Source: Amycolatopsis sp. GM8 (GTDB lineage Bacteria; Actinomycetota; Actinomycetes; Mycobacteriales; Pseudonocardiaceae). From it: a stretch of 64,000 nt of DNA. Location: contig NZ_JAJKFK010000002.1 in assembly GCF_021653975.1 (NCBI RefSeq), positions 806,001-870,000 of the forward strand, given 5' to 3'. The first letter of the stretch is position 1. Every line of letters starts with the position of its first letter. The notes under the pieces were generated by a model. The model was not told the DNA's origin and ran no database searches. It saw only the letters and a program-made list of their open reading frames with translations. Of this stretch, positions 1-8,215 are shown piece after piece. Both the position numbers and the translations under genes were made by a program.

Positions 1-145
1 TCGGCTCGCCGTGGAACTTCGCCGCCCTGAGCAGGTACGGGTCTGCGTCGCAGACGTCCTTCCTACCGAGGCGACCCGCGCGGAAGTCGGACAGCAGCGC
101 ACGGCGCTGCAGCCCGTAGTCCACGACGTGTCGCTGCATCTGCAC
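1..145 (-). CDS. DUF5318 family protein, N-terminal part only
   Basis: Only the first 48 or so codons are in the window; the gene runs off the left edge on the minus strand. The visible peptide begins near MQRHVVDYGLQRRALL and continues with a segment reading VCDADPYLLRAAKFHGEP. This matches my memory of the small DUF5318 proteins that sit beside padR and ino1 in actinobacteria (Rv0049 in M. tuberculosis). Function is unknown. The start may be the GTG at 145 or the ATG two codons later at 139; neither has a clear ribosome binding site, and no longer in-frame start is visible. The family call rests on recognition of a short fragment plus the neighbours. Confidence 0.6.
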   Translation of the reverse strand, partial: MQMQRHVVDYGLQRRALLSDFRAGRLGRKDVCDADPYLLRAAKFHGEP

Positions 146-311
146 GGTGACAGAGTACGTGGCCGGTGTCGGAGCGCCATGAGCTGTTGGGCCTAAAGAT
201 CTCGGCGGACCGGAGGAACACGCCGACGGTTCGATAACTGTCCGGTGAACTCCACCAGTGTTCTCAGGGAAACTTCAGGTGACCCACGTCGTTAGCTTCG
301 CCACTTCGATG

Positions 312-328
312 TATCGGCTCGATATAAT
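312..328 (+). promoter_or_regulatory. Promoter of the PadR gene with overlapping inverted repeat
   Basis: A perfect TATAAT hexamer lies at 323-328, rare in this GC-rich DNA, about 50 bases before the GTG of the PadR gene. Overlapping it is the inverted repeat TATCG-GCT-CGATA at 312-324. The -35 region near 300 is weak. PadR proteins commonly repress their own promoters, so this is a plausible autoregulatory operator covering the -10 box. The -10 match is seen in the sequence; the operator role is inferred. Confidence 0.5.
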
Positions 329-378
329 CGGGCGTTAGGTTGGTGACGTGAGGTCGGTTGCCCGAGAGGAGGTGCACC

Positions 379-957
379 GTGCTGGAGTTCGCCATCCTGG
401 GGCTGCTGCACGAGGCACCCATGCACGGTTACGTGCTGCGCAAGCGATTGCACGAGACGCTCGGCACGTTCCGCGCGTTCTCTTACGGTTCGCTGTATCC
501 CACTCTACGGAGGCTGCAGCGGGCGGGCTTCATCGTCGAGGAGGCCGATGAGGTCGGTGAGCACGCGAAAGCCCAGCCCAGGGCCAGGGTCCGGCGTGCC
601 CGCAGGGTGTACAAGCTCACTGCCGAAGGCAAGGAGCACTTCGCCCAGCTACTCGGCGACGCCGGTCCGCAGACCTGGGACGACGAGGGTTTCGGCGTGC
701 ACCTGGCGTTCTTCTCGCGCACCCCGGCCGATGTCCGGATGCGCATCCTGGAAGGCCGCCGCCGGCGCGTGGAAGAGCGCCGGGAAGGCCTGCGGGCCGC
801 GCTGTCCCGCGCCGAGGAAAAGATCGACCGCTACACGCGCGAGCTGCACCGGCTGGGACTGGAGAGCAGTGAACGCGAAGTCCGCTGGCTCAACGAGCTG
901 ATCGCGCACGAGCAGGCGGAACAGCGTGGTGGGCAGCACTGGCAGCCGAGAGATTGA
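379..957 (+). CDS. PadR family transcriptional regulator
   Basis: This 192-residue protein is a PadR-type winged-helix DNA-binding regulator acting in the cytoplasm. The N-terminus (MLEFAILGLLHEAPMHGY) is the typical first helix of the family, followed by the winged-helix segment with SYGSLYPTLRRLQRAGF near residues 34-52. Residues 120-185 are charged and helical and should form the dimerising C-terminal domain. I chose GTG 379 because GAGAGGAGG lies just upstream at 364-372; a longer TTG start at 358 would add residues unlike the family. The insert rich in R and A at residues 62-78 lengthens the wing. It lies 34 bases before ino1 on the same strand, an arrangement conserved in actinobacteria, so control of inositol synthesis is possible but unproven. 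Confidence 0.88.
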   Translation: MLEFAILGLLHEAPMHGYVLRKRLHETLGTFRAFSYGSLYPTLRRLQRAGFIVEEADEVGEHAKAQPRARVRRARRVYKLTAEGKEHFAQLLGDAGPQTWDDEGFGVHLAFFSRTPADVRMRILEGRRRRVEERREGLRAALSRAEEKIDRYTRELHRLGLESSEREVRWLNELIAHEQAEQRGGQHWQPRD

Positions 958-991
958 CCCGAACAAGGAAACGACCTAAGGAGAATCCGGC

Positions 992-2083
992 ATGGGCGAC
1001 AACAACGGCCGCGTGAAGGTGGCCATCGTTGGCGTCGGCAACTGCGCGGCATCGCTGGTGCAGGGGGTGCAGTACTACGCGGACGCGGATGACGTGTCGC
1101 GGGTACCCGGGCTGATGCACGTGCGTTTCGGGCCCTATCACGTGCGGGACGTGGAGTTCGTCGCGGCGTTCGACGTGGACGCGAAGAAGGTCGGGCACGA
1201 CCTGTCCGAGGCGATCCTGGCCAGCGAGAACAACACGATCAAGATCGCGGATGTGCCGCCGCTGGGTGTTCCGGTGCAGCGTGGTCACACCATGGACGGG
1301 CTCGGCCGGTTCTACCAGGAGACCATCCAGGAGTCCGACGAGCCGCCGGTGGACGTGGTCGCCGCGCTGAAGGAGTCGGGCGCGCGGGTGCTGGTGTCGT
1401 ACCTGCCGGTGGGTTCGGACAAGGCGCAGAAGTTCTACGCGCAGTGCGCGATCGACGCGGGCCTGGCCTTCGTCAACGCGATCCCGGTGTTCATCGCGTC
1501 GAACCCGGAGTGGGCGCAGAAGTTCACCGATGCCGGCCTGCCGATCGTCGGGGACGATATCAAGTCCCAGGTCGGTGCCACGATCACGCACCGGGTGCTG
1601 GCGAAGCTGTTCGAGGACCGCGGGGTCCAGCTCGACCGCACGATGCAGCTCAACGTCGGCGGCAACATGGACTTCAAGAACATGAAGGAGCTCGACCGCC
1701 TGGAGTCCAAGAAGGTCTCCAAGACGCAGGCCGTGACCTCCCAGGTGGACCGGGACATGGGCAAGGCCAACGTGCACGTCGGCCCGTCGGACTACGTGCA
1801 GTGGCTCGACGACCGCAAATGGGCCTACGTCCGGCTCGAAGGCCGCGCGTTCGGCGACGTTCCGCTCAACCTCGAATACAAGCTCGAAGTGTGGGACTCG
1901 CCCAACTCCGCCGGCATCATCATCGACGCCGTCCGCGCCGCGCAAATCGCGCTCGACCGCGGGATCGGCGGCCCGCTGCTCTCCGCGTCGTCCTACTTCA
2001 TGAAGTCGCCGCCGGTGCAGTACAACGACTCCCAGGCGCACGATTCCGTCGAAGCGTTCATCAAGGGCGACGTCGACCGCTGA
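992..2083 (+). CDS. ino1: Inositol-3-phosphate synthase
   Basis: This 363-residue cytoplasmic enzyme converts glucose 6-phosphate to 1D-myo-inositol 3-phosphate with NAD+. That is the first step towards phosphatidylinositol, its mannosides and mycothiol in actinobacteria. The N-terminal Rossmann segment [20 protein letters not shown] (residues 10-29) binds NAD. The body carries family-typical segments such as [10 protein letters not shown] near residue 220 and the C-terminal [14 protein letters not shown]. The length matches the compact actinobacterial form rather than the roughly 500-residue eukaryotic enzyme. The start has an AAGGAGA ribosome binding site. It follows the PadR gene and is probably co-transcribed with it; a hairpin with a T-rich tail follows the stop. 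Confidence 0.96.
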   Translation: MGDNNGRVKVAIVGVGNCAASLVQGVQYYADADDVSRVPGLMHVRFGPYHVRDVEFVAAFDVDAKKVGHDLSEAILASENNTIKIADVPPLGVPVQRGHTMDGLGRFYQETIQESDEPPVDVVAALKESGARVLVSYLPVGSDKAQKFYAQCAIDAGLAFVNAIPVFIASNPEWAQKFTDAGLPIVGDDIKSQVGATITHRVLAKLFEDRGVQLDRTMQLNVGGNMDFKNMKELDRLESKKVSKTQAVTSQVDRDMGKANVHVGPSDYVQWLDDRKWAYVRLEGRAFGDVPLNLEYKLEVWDSPNSAGIIIDAVRAAQIALDRGIGGPLLSASSYFMKSPPVQYNDSQAHDSVEAFIKGDVDR

Positions 2084-2091
2084 CCTGCGAA

Positions 2092-2137
2092 CCCCTTCTC
2101 CGGCCTCCCTCGGCCGGGGGAGGGTCGTCTCTCTTTT
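2092..2137 (+). terminator. Terminator after ino1
   Basis: The stretch beginning CCCTTCTCCGGCC at 2093 pairs with GGCCGGGGGAGGG ending at 2124, including a few G-T pairs, around a short loop. A pyrimidine-rich tail ending TCTTTT (2131-2137) follows. It sits 8 bases beyond the ino1 stop codon and is a good intrinsic terminator. Confidence 0.65.
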
Positions 2138-2165
2138 GACTGGATGTACGTACAGTCAATATCCG
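2136..2165 (+). promoter_or_regulatory. Candidate promoter with TGTACGTACA palindrome
   Basis: TTGACT at 2136-2141 resembles a -35 box. The expected -10 position (2158-2165) is only a weak match (AATATC or TATCCG). Between them is the perfect 10-bp palindrome TGTACGTACA (2145-2154), well placed for a repressor such as the TetR protein encoded just downstream. The palindrome is certain; promoter and operator functions are inferred. Confidence 0.4.
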
Positions 2166-2175
2166 TACGGAGTTT

Positions 2176-2232
2176 CCGGCGCTCACCGGCAGGCACAACC
2201 AGAGGGGGTCTGCCGGCGAGCGCCGGTTTTTT
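2176..2232 (+). terminator. Strong hairpin with T tract in the TetR gene leader
   Basis: CCGGCGCTCACCGGCAG (2176-2192) and CTGCCGGCGAGCGCCGG (2210-2226) form a 17-bp stem with a single mismatch around a 17-base loop, followed at once by TTTTTT (2227-2232). The shape is that of an intrinsic terminator. The ino1 terminator lies upstream, and this one lies between a promoter-like site and the TetR gene start at 2250. It could be a second ino1 terminator, an attenuator, or the end of a small RNA. Confidence 0.7.
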
Positions 2233-2249
2233 GTGAGTTAAGGAGTCAG

Positions 2250-2900
2250 GTGCCCCGATCGCCCAGCGCCAACGAGGAGATGCGTGCTCTGGCGCGGCAG
2301 AAGATCCTGGGCGCGGCCCTGCAGGTGTTCGCCGAGAAGGGGTACCACGGCGCGACGATCACCGAGATCACCAAGCGGGCCGGGGTGTCGCGCGGGCTCG
2401 CCTCCTATTACTTCCCGAACAAGCACCTGCTCGTCGAGGAACTGCTGGACACCTATCTGGACGGGGTCGCGGCGATCATCGACGTGCCGGGCGGCCCGGA
2501 CGAGCGGCTCGCCGGGATCATCGACGGCGTGCTCACCGCGATGATGTCGGACCTGCCGGTGCAGGGCGTGATCCTCAGCCTCGTGGTGCAGCCGTCGACG
2601 CACCCGATCTTCGCCGAGGTCGAGGCCCGCAAGGACGAACGGCTGAGCCTGCTCGAGGACAGCCTGCGCGAGCTGTTCGAGCAGCGTGGCGCGGAAGATC
2701 CGGCGGTCGAGGAGATCATGCTGCGAAGTGTGCTCGAAGGGGTCATCTTCAAGGCCGCCGTGTACGGCCCGCAGTACCCGGTCGAGCAGATCCGCCGTCG
2801 CCTGTACGGCATGTACGGTCTTTCGGCGCCGACGACAACGTTGTCAGGCAAGGAAGTCCGGCCGATCGGACGGCTGCGCGCGACGGACCGCGGTTATTGA
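2250..2900 (+). CDS. TetR family transcriptional regulator
   Basis: This 216-residue protein has a TetR N-terminal helix-turn-helix at about residues 15-60. It includes ALQVFAEKGYHGATITEI and the recognition-helix region AGVSRGLASYYFPNKHLL. The C-terminal ligand-binding domain gives no clue to the effector. The GTG at 2250 is chosen because AAGGAG lies at 2240-2245; any longer reading would cross the hairpin at 2176-2232. It is probably autoregulated through the palindrome at 2145-2154. The last 7 bases overlap the convergent HAD gene. Recognition-helix residues GVSRGLASYYF resemble regulators of lipid or drug-export genes, but no target is evident nearby. Confidence 0.88.
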   Translation: MPRSPSANEEMRALARQKILGAALQVFAEKGYHGATITEITKRAGVSRGLASYYFPNKHLLVEELLDTYLDGVAAIIDVPGGPDERLAGIIDGVLTAMMSDLPVQGVILSLVVQPSTHPIFAEVEARKDERLSLLEDSLRELFEQRGAEDPAVEEIMLRSVLEGVIFKAAVYGPQYPVEQIRRRLYGMYGLSAPTTTLSGKEVRPIGRLRATDRGY

Positions 2901-3532
2901 ACCTTCGCCGGCAGGTCCCGGATGTCGCTCAGCACCAAGGCGACCTGTTCGAGTACCGCCGGGTCCGGTGGGAAATGCGGGTTGGGCACCGCGTAGACCG
3001 TCATCCCGGCCGCGAGCGCCGAGCGCATCCCGTTCGTCGTGTCCTCGATGGCGGCGCAGGATTCCGGCCGCACGGCAAGGAGTTCGGCCGCCCGGAGATA
3101 GACGTCCGGCGCCGGCTTCCCAGCGGCGACCTGCTCGCTGGACACGGCGACCCGCACCAGTCCGGTCAGGTCCGTAGCCTCGAGGAACGCGTTGATCAGT
3201 ACCGGCGGCGAGGAACTGGCGATCGCCACCGGGTAGCGCCCGGCGACGGCCCGCACGGTTTCGGGGGCGCCCGGCAGCACTGGCGGCCCTTCGGCGTAGC
3301 GCTTCGCCATCTCGTCGATCACGACTTCCGCGACGTGCTCGGGCGTGAGCCTGACACCGAGTTCGCCGACCAGGTACCGCGCCCACTCGGGGGTGCTCAT
3401 CCCCTGCATCGCGCGGGTGGCCGGGTCGGTCCAGCCTCCGCCGTGCTCCGCGACGACCGCGCGCCGCACCTCGTCCCAGGTTCGCTCGGAGTCGACGAGC
3501 ACGCCGTCGAGATCGAAAACCACCGCGTCCAT
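2894..3532 (-). CDS. HAD superfamily phosphatase/phosphoglucomutase-like hydrolase
   Basis: This cytoplasmic protein of 212 residues belongs to the HAD superfamily, subgroup near beta-phosphoglucomutase and small sugar-phosphate phosphatases. Motif I is FDLDGVLVDSE near residues 5-15, with the nucleophile and acid-base aspartates. Motif II is the ASSS segment around residue 106. Motif III is the lysine in GKPAPDVY, and motif IV is IEDTTNGMRSA. A helical cap domain lies between motifs I and II. The substrate cannot be told from sequence. ATG 3532 is preferred; a GTG at 3541 would add three residues. It is divergent from the MarR gene and overlaps the TetR gene end by 7 bases. Confidence 0.88.
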   Translation of the reverse strand: MDAVVFDLDGVLVDSERTWDEVRRAVVAEHGGGWTDPATRAMQGMSTPEWARYLVGELGVRLTPEHVAEVVIDEMAKRYAEGPPVLPGAPETVRAVAGRYPVAIASSSPPVLINAFLEATDLTGLVRVAVSSEQVAAGKPAPDVYLRAAELLAVRPESCAAIEDTTNGMRSALAAGMTVYAVPNPHFPPDPAVLEQVALVLSDIRDLPAKVQ

Positions 3533-3570
3533 GCGGTGCACCGTACTGCCCGGCAGATTATTTCGACACG

Positions 3571-3598
3571 CTAAGTAAAATTGCTTAGACTGTCTAAG
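3571..3598 (+). promoter_or_regulatory. MarR-type operator overlapping the regulator's start
   Basis: CTTAGAC-T-GTCTAAG (3584-3598) is a perfect palindrome ending 2 bases before the ATG of the MarR gene. CTAAG (3571-3575) also mirrors CTTAG (3584-3588). Both lie in an AT-rich 40-bp strip between the HAD and MarR genes. MarR proteins bind such palindromes in their own promoters, so autorepression is likely. The site also lies in the divergent HAD promoter region. Confidence 0.6.
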
Positions 3599-3600
3599 TG

Positions 3601-4053
3601 ATGTCCGGAGTGCACGAGCTCGCCCATCAACTGCGCCCGCTCGTATTTCGTCTCTACTACATGGTGCGTCGTCTCACGCCGCAACACCAGCTGACCCTCA
3701 CGCAGGGGTCCGTGCTGAGTGAGCTGGTCGGCGGCGGCCCGCGCCGGATGAGCGTGCTCGCCGACCTCGAGGCCATCCGCCAGCCGTCGATGACCGACCT
3801 GGTGCGCCGGCTGGAAAAGCTCGGCCTGGTCAGCCGCACGCCCGATCCCGTGGATCGCCGCGCGGTGCTGATCGCGGCGACCGACGCTGGCGTGCGCTAT
3901 CTGGAGGAGGTCGTTGTGGCGCGCGAGGAGTTCTTGCGCGAGCGGCTGGCGGCGCTCGACCCGGACGAGCATGCGGCGATCGAGGCCGCGCTGCCCGCGC
4001 TGCGCAAGCTCATAGACGCGGTGAAGAACGAAGAGTTACTGGATGATCATTGA
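3601..4053 (+). CDS. MarR family transcriptional regulator
   Basis: This 150-residue winged-helix protein has the MarR layout. N-terminal dimerisation helices (HELAHQLRPLVFRLYYMVRR) come first, then a DNA-binding core with PSMTDLVRRLEKLGLV (residues 61-76) and the wing sequence RTPDPVDRRAVLIAATDAG, which holds the conserved DxRR motif. ATG 3601 is immediately preceded by an in-frame GTG at 3598, so either may be used. No ribosome binding site is visible and the operator lies right at the start, which suggests a very short or leaderless mRNA. No obvious target gene adjoins except the HAD gene. Confidence 0.9.
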   Translation: MSGVHELAHQLRPLVFRLYYMVRRLTPQHQLTLTQGSVLSELVGGGPRRMSVLADLEAIRQPSMTDLVRRLEKLGLVSRTPDPVDRRAVLIAATDAGVRYLEEVVVAREEFLRERLAALDPDEHAAIEAALPALRKLIDAVKNEELLDDH

Positions 4054-4153
4054 GGCGAGGCTGCTTTAACTTCTGTTTACTTACTATTTGGAATCACCTG
4101 GTCTTTCTCGCTTAACGTCACGGACGTTCCCCTGACTGAGCGATGGAGGCCCT

Positions 4154-6169
4154 GTGCTGTCTCTCCCCCTTATCTCGCATCCCGGCGGCAGAGCCGCGGT
4201 CACGTGCGAATACCGCTGCGGAAACGCCTGCGCCCATGAGGCGCCGAACACGTCGGACAACGAATACTTCGGCGACGTCGCGAAGGGCGTGCTCTCGCGG
4301 CGCGGCGCGTTCAAAGCCGGTGCCGTGATGGCCGCGGCCGCAGGCGGGTTCGCCGCGCTGTCCGCCACCGCGCCCGCCACTGCGGCGGCCAGCCCGGTCG
4401 CGCTCACCAGGCCCGGCCGTCCGGTGCCGGGCACGGACTTCGAGCCGGTCGCGCCGAACACCGCCGACGCGCTCGTCGTGCCGCCCGGGTTCAAGCAGAA
4501 CGTCGTGATCCGCTGGGGCGACGCGGTCGTGCCCGGTGCGCCGAGGTTCGACCCGGCCAGGCAGACCGCCGCCGCGCAGGCCAAGCAGTTCGGCTACAAC
4601 AACGACTTCGTCGGGCTCATCCCGGACGGCCACGACAGCTACCTCATGGTCGTCAATCACGAATACACGACCGAGGTCCAGATGTTCCCGGGCTACGACG
4701 TGGACAACCCGTCGCGCGAGCACGTCGAGATCGCGTGGGCGGCGCACGGGCTCTCGGTCGTCCGGGTCGAGAAAGAGCGCCGGGGCGGGCTGAAGGTCGT
4801 GCCGAGCCGCTACGGCCGCCGCATCACGCTGAACACGGAGTTCGAGGTGCGTGGCCCGGCCGCGGGCTCGAAGTACCTCAAGACCTCCGCCGACCCGAGC
4901 GGCCGTCGCGTGCGGGGCACGCAGAACAACTGCTCCGGCGGCGTGACCCCGTGGGGCACGGTGCTTTCCGGTGAGGAGAACTTCCACCAGTACTTCGCCA
5001 ACGCCGACAAGGTGACCGAGCCCGTCGCGCAGGCGCGGCTCAAGCGCTACGCGGTCGGCACCGGCACCAGCACGCGCAAGTGGGAGCGGTTCGACAAGCG
5101 CTGGGACGTCGAGCAGGAGCCCAACGAGCCCAACCGGTTCGGCTGGGTCGTCGAGATCGACCCGAACGACCCGCACTCGACGCCGGTCAAGCACACCGCG
5201 CTCGGCCGGTTCAAGCACGAGGCCGCGAACATCAAGATCGCCCGGGACGGCCGCGTCGCGGTGTACTCCGGTGACGACGAGCGCTTCGACTACATCTACA
5301 AGTTCGTGTCCAAGGGCAAGTACAAGCCGGGCAACAGCTCGCACGCCCGCCGGCACAACATGGCGCTGCTCGACGAGGGCACGCTGTACGTCGCGAAGTT
5401 CAGCGGTGACAGCCCGGCGAACCAGATCGACGGCAGCGGCAAGCTCCCGGCCGACGGCGAGTTCGACGGCACCGGCGAGTGGATCCCGCTGGCCAGCGGC
5501 AACAAGTCCTTTGTGGACGGATTCAGTGCCGAGGAGGTCTACGTCTTCACGCGGCTGGCCGCGGACAAGGCGGGCGCCACCAAGATGGACCGTCCCGAGG
5601 ACATCGAGCCGAACCCGGTCAACGGCCGCATCTACGCCGCGCTGACCAACAACACCGACCGCGGTGCGGCGGGCAAGGCCGGGGCGGACGAGGTGAACCC
5701 GCGCAACGGCAACAAGAACGGGCACATCCTGGAATGGGAGGAGGCCTGGGGCGACGCCGCGTCGACCCGGTTCTCCTGGCGGCTGCTGCTGGTCTGCGGC
5801 GACCCGAAGACGGCCGACACCTACTTCGGCGGCTTCCCGAAGGACCAGGTCAGCCCGATCTCCTGCCCGGACAACGTGGCGTTCGACCCGTACGGCAACC
5901 TGTGGATCTCCACCGACGGCAACGCGCTCGGCTCGAACGACGGGCTGTTCTCGGTGCCGGTCGCGGGCCCGGAACGCGGGCACGTCAAGCAGTTCCTCAC
6001 CGTGCCGTTCGGCGCGGAGACCTGCGGGCCGGTCGTCACGCGCGATTTCGTGATCGTGGCGGTCCAGCACCCGGGTGAGAACGGCACGCCGGCCGCGCCG
6101 ACGTCGCACTGGCCCGACGGCGGGAACTCGCTCGCCCGGCCCGCGATCGCTTCGGTCTGGCGGGATTAA
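4154..6169 (+). CDS. phoX: PhoX family alkaline phosphatase-like protein, Tat-exported
   Basis: This protein of 671 residues belongs to the PhoX/DUF839 family, calcium- and iron-dependent phosphomonoesterases that release phosphate outside the cell. The N-terminal segment with CEYRCGNAC and NTSDNEYFGD is typical of the actinobacterial members. A twin-arginine signal, SRRGAFKAG, followed by an alanine-rich hydrophobic stretch to about residue 75, indicates folded export by Tat. Family-conserved blocks include NCSGGVTPWGTVLSGEENFH, RPEDIEPNPVNGRIYAALTNN in part, and CPDNVAFDPYGNLWIS. The GTG start at 4154 gives the usual N-terminus. I looked upstream for GTTCACC-type PHO boxes and saw none that convinces. 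It is probably monocistronic. Confidence 0.88.
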   Translation: MLSLPLISHPGGRAAVTCEYRCGNACAHEAPNTSDNEYFGDVAKGVLSRRGAFKAGAVMAAAAGGFAALSATAPATAAASPVALTRPGRPVPGTDFEPVAPNTADALVVPPGFKQNVVIRWGDAVVPGAPRFDPARQTAAAQAKQFGYNNDFVGLIPDGHDSYLMVVNHEYTTEVQMFPGYDVDNPSREHVEIAWAAHGLSVVRVEKERRGGLKVVPSRYGRRITLNTEFEVRGPAAGSKYLKTSADPSGRRVRGTQNNCSGGVTPWGTVLSGEENFHQYFANADKVTEPVAQARLKRYAVGTGTSTRKWERFDKRWDVEQEPNEPNRFGWVVEIDPNDPHSTPVKHTALGRFKHEAANIKIARDGRVAVYSGDDERFDYIYKFVSKGKYKPGNSSHARRHNMALLDEGTLYVAKFSGDSPANQIDGSGKLPADGEFDGTGEWIPLASGNKSFVDGFSAEEVYVFTRLAADKAGATKMDRPEDIEPNPVNGRIYAALTNNTDRGAAGKAGADEVNPRNGNKNGHILEWEEAWGDAASTRFSWRLLLVCGDPKTADTYFGGFPKDQVSPISCPDNVAFDPYGNLWISTDGNALGSNDGLFSVPVAGPERGHVKQFLTVPFGAETCGPVVTRDFVIVAVQHPGENGTPAAPTSHWPDGGNSLARPAIASVWRD

Positions 6170-6219
6170 CCGGCTGGGTACCGGTTTGGACCAGGGCGAG
6201 CGGGAATTACCGTGAAGGC

Positions 6220-6909
6220 ATGTCGGAAACTCCCCTCGCCCTGGTCACCGGTGCCTCCCGCGGGATCGGCGCCGCCGTCGCGCAAGCGCTTGCGCCGAGC
6301 CATCGAGTCCTGCTCGGCGGACGGGACGCCGAGGCGCTCGCGAAGTCGGCGGCGGAGCTGCCGGGCGCGCGGCCGTGGCCGGTCGACCTGACGGATTTCG
6401 CGGCACTGGCCGAGGGGGTCGCGGAGATCGACCGGCTGGACGTGCTCGTGCACTCGGCCGGAACGGTCGAGCTGGGCACGGTCGAGGAGTCCGACGCCGC
6501 GTCCTGGCGGCGGAACTACGAGGTCAACCTGCTCGCGGTGGTCGAGCTGACGCGGCTGCTGCTGCCCGCGCTGCGTGCCGCGGGCGGGCACGTCGTGGTG
6601 ATCAACTCCGGCTCGGGCCGGAACGCCACGGCCGGCTGGGGTGGCTACGCGGCGAGCAAGTTCGCGGTCCGCGCCTTCGCCGACGTCCTGCGCCTTGAGG
6701 AGGAGCCGAACGGCCTTCGGGTCACCTCGGTCTTCCCCGGCCGCACCGCGACGGAGATGCAGCAGGCTGTCGCCGCCGCCGAAGGTTTCGAATACGCCCC
6801 AGAGCGGTATCTCCAGCCGGAGTCGGTCGCGTCGGCTGTGCTCGCGGCGGTGACCGCGACGCCGGACGCCCATCCGACGGACGTGATGGTCCGCCCCCGC
6901 CGCCGCTGA
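6220..6909 (+). CDS. Short-chain dehydrogenase/reductase
   Basis: This 229-residue cytoplasmic SDR has the classical layout: cofactor-binding VTGASRGIGAAVAQAL near residues 8-23, the structural segment HSAGTVELG near residue 82, and the catalytic region with INSGSG and Y-AAS-K (GGYAASKFAVRAF). An aspartate at about residue 51 (WPVDLTD) follows the second strand, and the arginine in GGRD suggests NADP(H) preference. The substrate is unknown. It is convergent with the amidohydrolase gene, the two stop codons being one base apart, so it does not share that operon. Confidence 0.9.
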   Translation: MSETPLALVTGASRGIGAAVAQALAPSHRVLLGGRDAEALAKSAAELPGARPWPVDLTDFAALAEGVAEIDRLDVLVHSAGTVELGTVEESDAASWRRNYEVNLLAVVELTRLLLPALRAAGGHVVVINSGSGRNATAGWGGYAASKFAVRAFADVLRLEEEPNGLRVTSVFPGRTATEMQQAVAAAEGFEYAPERYLQPESVASAVLAAVTATPDAHPTDVMVRPRRR

Positions 6910-6910
6910 G

Positions 6911-8215
6911 TTACGAACGCACCCGGGCCGCGGATTCGCGCGCCGTGGCGTAAGCCTTTTCGCGGTCGACGCGGGTCGACTCGCCGTCCGCGACGACCTG
7001 CTCCCCCGCGACCCAGACATCGCGCAGCCGGCGGGAGCCCGCCGCCCACACGACGTTCGCCAGCAGCTGCTCGTCCGGCACGTCCAACCCGGCCGCGAAG
7101 GCGAAACCGTCCGTCTCGAGATGCACCAGGTCCGCCCACCGGCCCGCCTCCAGCGCGCCGATATCGTTGCGGCCCAACGCATCCGCACCACCACGCGTCG
7201 CCAGCAGCAGGGCGTCCGCCGCGCCCAGCGCTGTCGAGTCCTTAGTGGACAACCGGGCGAGCACCGCGGCGAGCTGGATCTCCTCCCACAGGTCGAGATC
7301 GTCGTTGCTGGCCGGACCGTCCGTGCCGAGACCGACCGGGACCGCCGCCGCGCGCAGGTCCGTCAGCCGCGCGATACCGGACGCCAGCTTCCCGTTGGAG
7401 CCCGGGCAGTGCGCGACACCCACCCCGCGCGCCGCGAACAAGGCAATGTCCTCATCGGACAGATGGATCGCGTGCGCGGCCAGCACCCGGCCGTCGAGCA
7501 GGCCGACCTGGTCGAGCAGCTTCGGCACCGACCCGAACTCCGCGCGCTGGCGCTCGTCCTCGTTCGCCGCTTCGGCCACGTGGATCTGCACCAGCGCACC
7601 CCGCGCCGCGGCCGCTTCTCCGGTCAACCGCAAGGCTTCCGGCGGCAACATGTACGCCGAGTGCGCGGCGAAGGACAGCTCGATCCGTTCACCAGGCCCG
7701 AAACGCAACCCGTCCGCGTCGACCCAGCGCTCGGTCGCGGTGATCATCGCGTGCCAGTCGAGCCCGGGCAGGTCCAGGATCGGCCCGCCGAGCACCACCC
7801 GCGCGCCGGTCGACAGCACGGCGTCGGCCATCTCCTCGGGATGGAAGTACATCTCCGCGCTCGTGGTCACGCCGTGCGAGAGCATCTCCAGCGAACCCAG
7901 CACCATCCCGGCCCGCACGTCCTCGGCCCGCAGTTTCGCCTCGGCCGGCCAGATGATCTCGTTCAGCCAGCGCAGCAGCGGCAGGTCGCCGCCCATCCCG
8001 CGCAGCAACGTCATCGGGCTGTGCGCGTGCGTGTTCACCAAGCCGGGCAACAGGATTCCGGACAACGCGGTGACCGGTGCGGCTGGCGGGGGCGCGTCCG
8101 CGGCGGGCCCGCAGTAGGTGATCCGGCCGTCGTCGACGTCCACGACCCCGTCGCGGATGACCGAACAGGCGGGATCACAGGGCAGGACGACCGGGGCGTG
8201 GAACCGCTGTGACAT
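6911..8215 (-). CDS. Amidohydrolase, MtaD/TrzA-like deaminase
   Basis: A 434-residue metal-dependent hydrolase of the cytosine deaminase/5-methylthioadenosine (S-adenosylhomocysteine) deaminase branch. Metal and catalytic residues are visible in order: NTHAHSP near residue 58, the lysine-free HVAEAANED region, AAHAIHLSDEDI, and GTDGPASNDDLDLWEEI. The last segment carries the conserved aspartate and the usual SNN-like motif in the form SND. An N- and C-terminal beta sandwich flanks the barrel. The ATG at 8215 overlaps the stop of the upstream response-regulator gene by one base (TGATG), so translation is coupled to the two-component operon. That makes it the third gene of that operon, an unexpected partner. 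Confidence 0.85.
   Translation of the reverse strand: MSQRFHAPVVLPCDPACSVIRDGVVDVDDGRITYCGPAADAPPPAAPVTALSGILLPGLVNTHAHSPMTLLRGMGGDLPLLRWLNEIIWPAEAKLRAEDVRAGMVLGSLEMLSHGVTTSAEMYFHPEEMADAVLSTGARVVLGGPILDLPGLDWHAMITATERWVDADGLRFGPGERIELSFAAHSAYMLPPEALRLTGEAAAARGALVQIHVAEAANEDERQRAEFGSVPKLLDQVGLLDGRVLAAHAIHLSDEDIALFAARGVGVAHCPGSNGKLASGIARLTDLRAAAVPVGLGTDGPASNDDLDLWEEIQLAAVLARLSTKDSTALGAADALLLATRGGADALGRNDIGALEAGRWADLVHLETDGFAFAAGLDVPDEQLLANVVWAAGSRRLRDVWVAGEQVVADGESTRVDREKAYATARESAARVRS

Noticed and set aside
4054-4153. A PHO box before PhoX.
   Set aside because: Only isolated GTTTACT- and GTTCCCC-like units are present; no pair at 11-base spacing.
4118-6109. A 663-codon open frame antisense to PhoX.
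   Set aside because: It is a GC-rich shadow frame; PhoX motifs and the Tat signal fix the coding strand.
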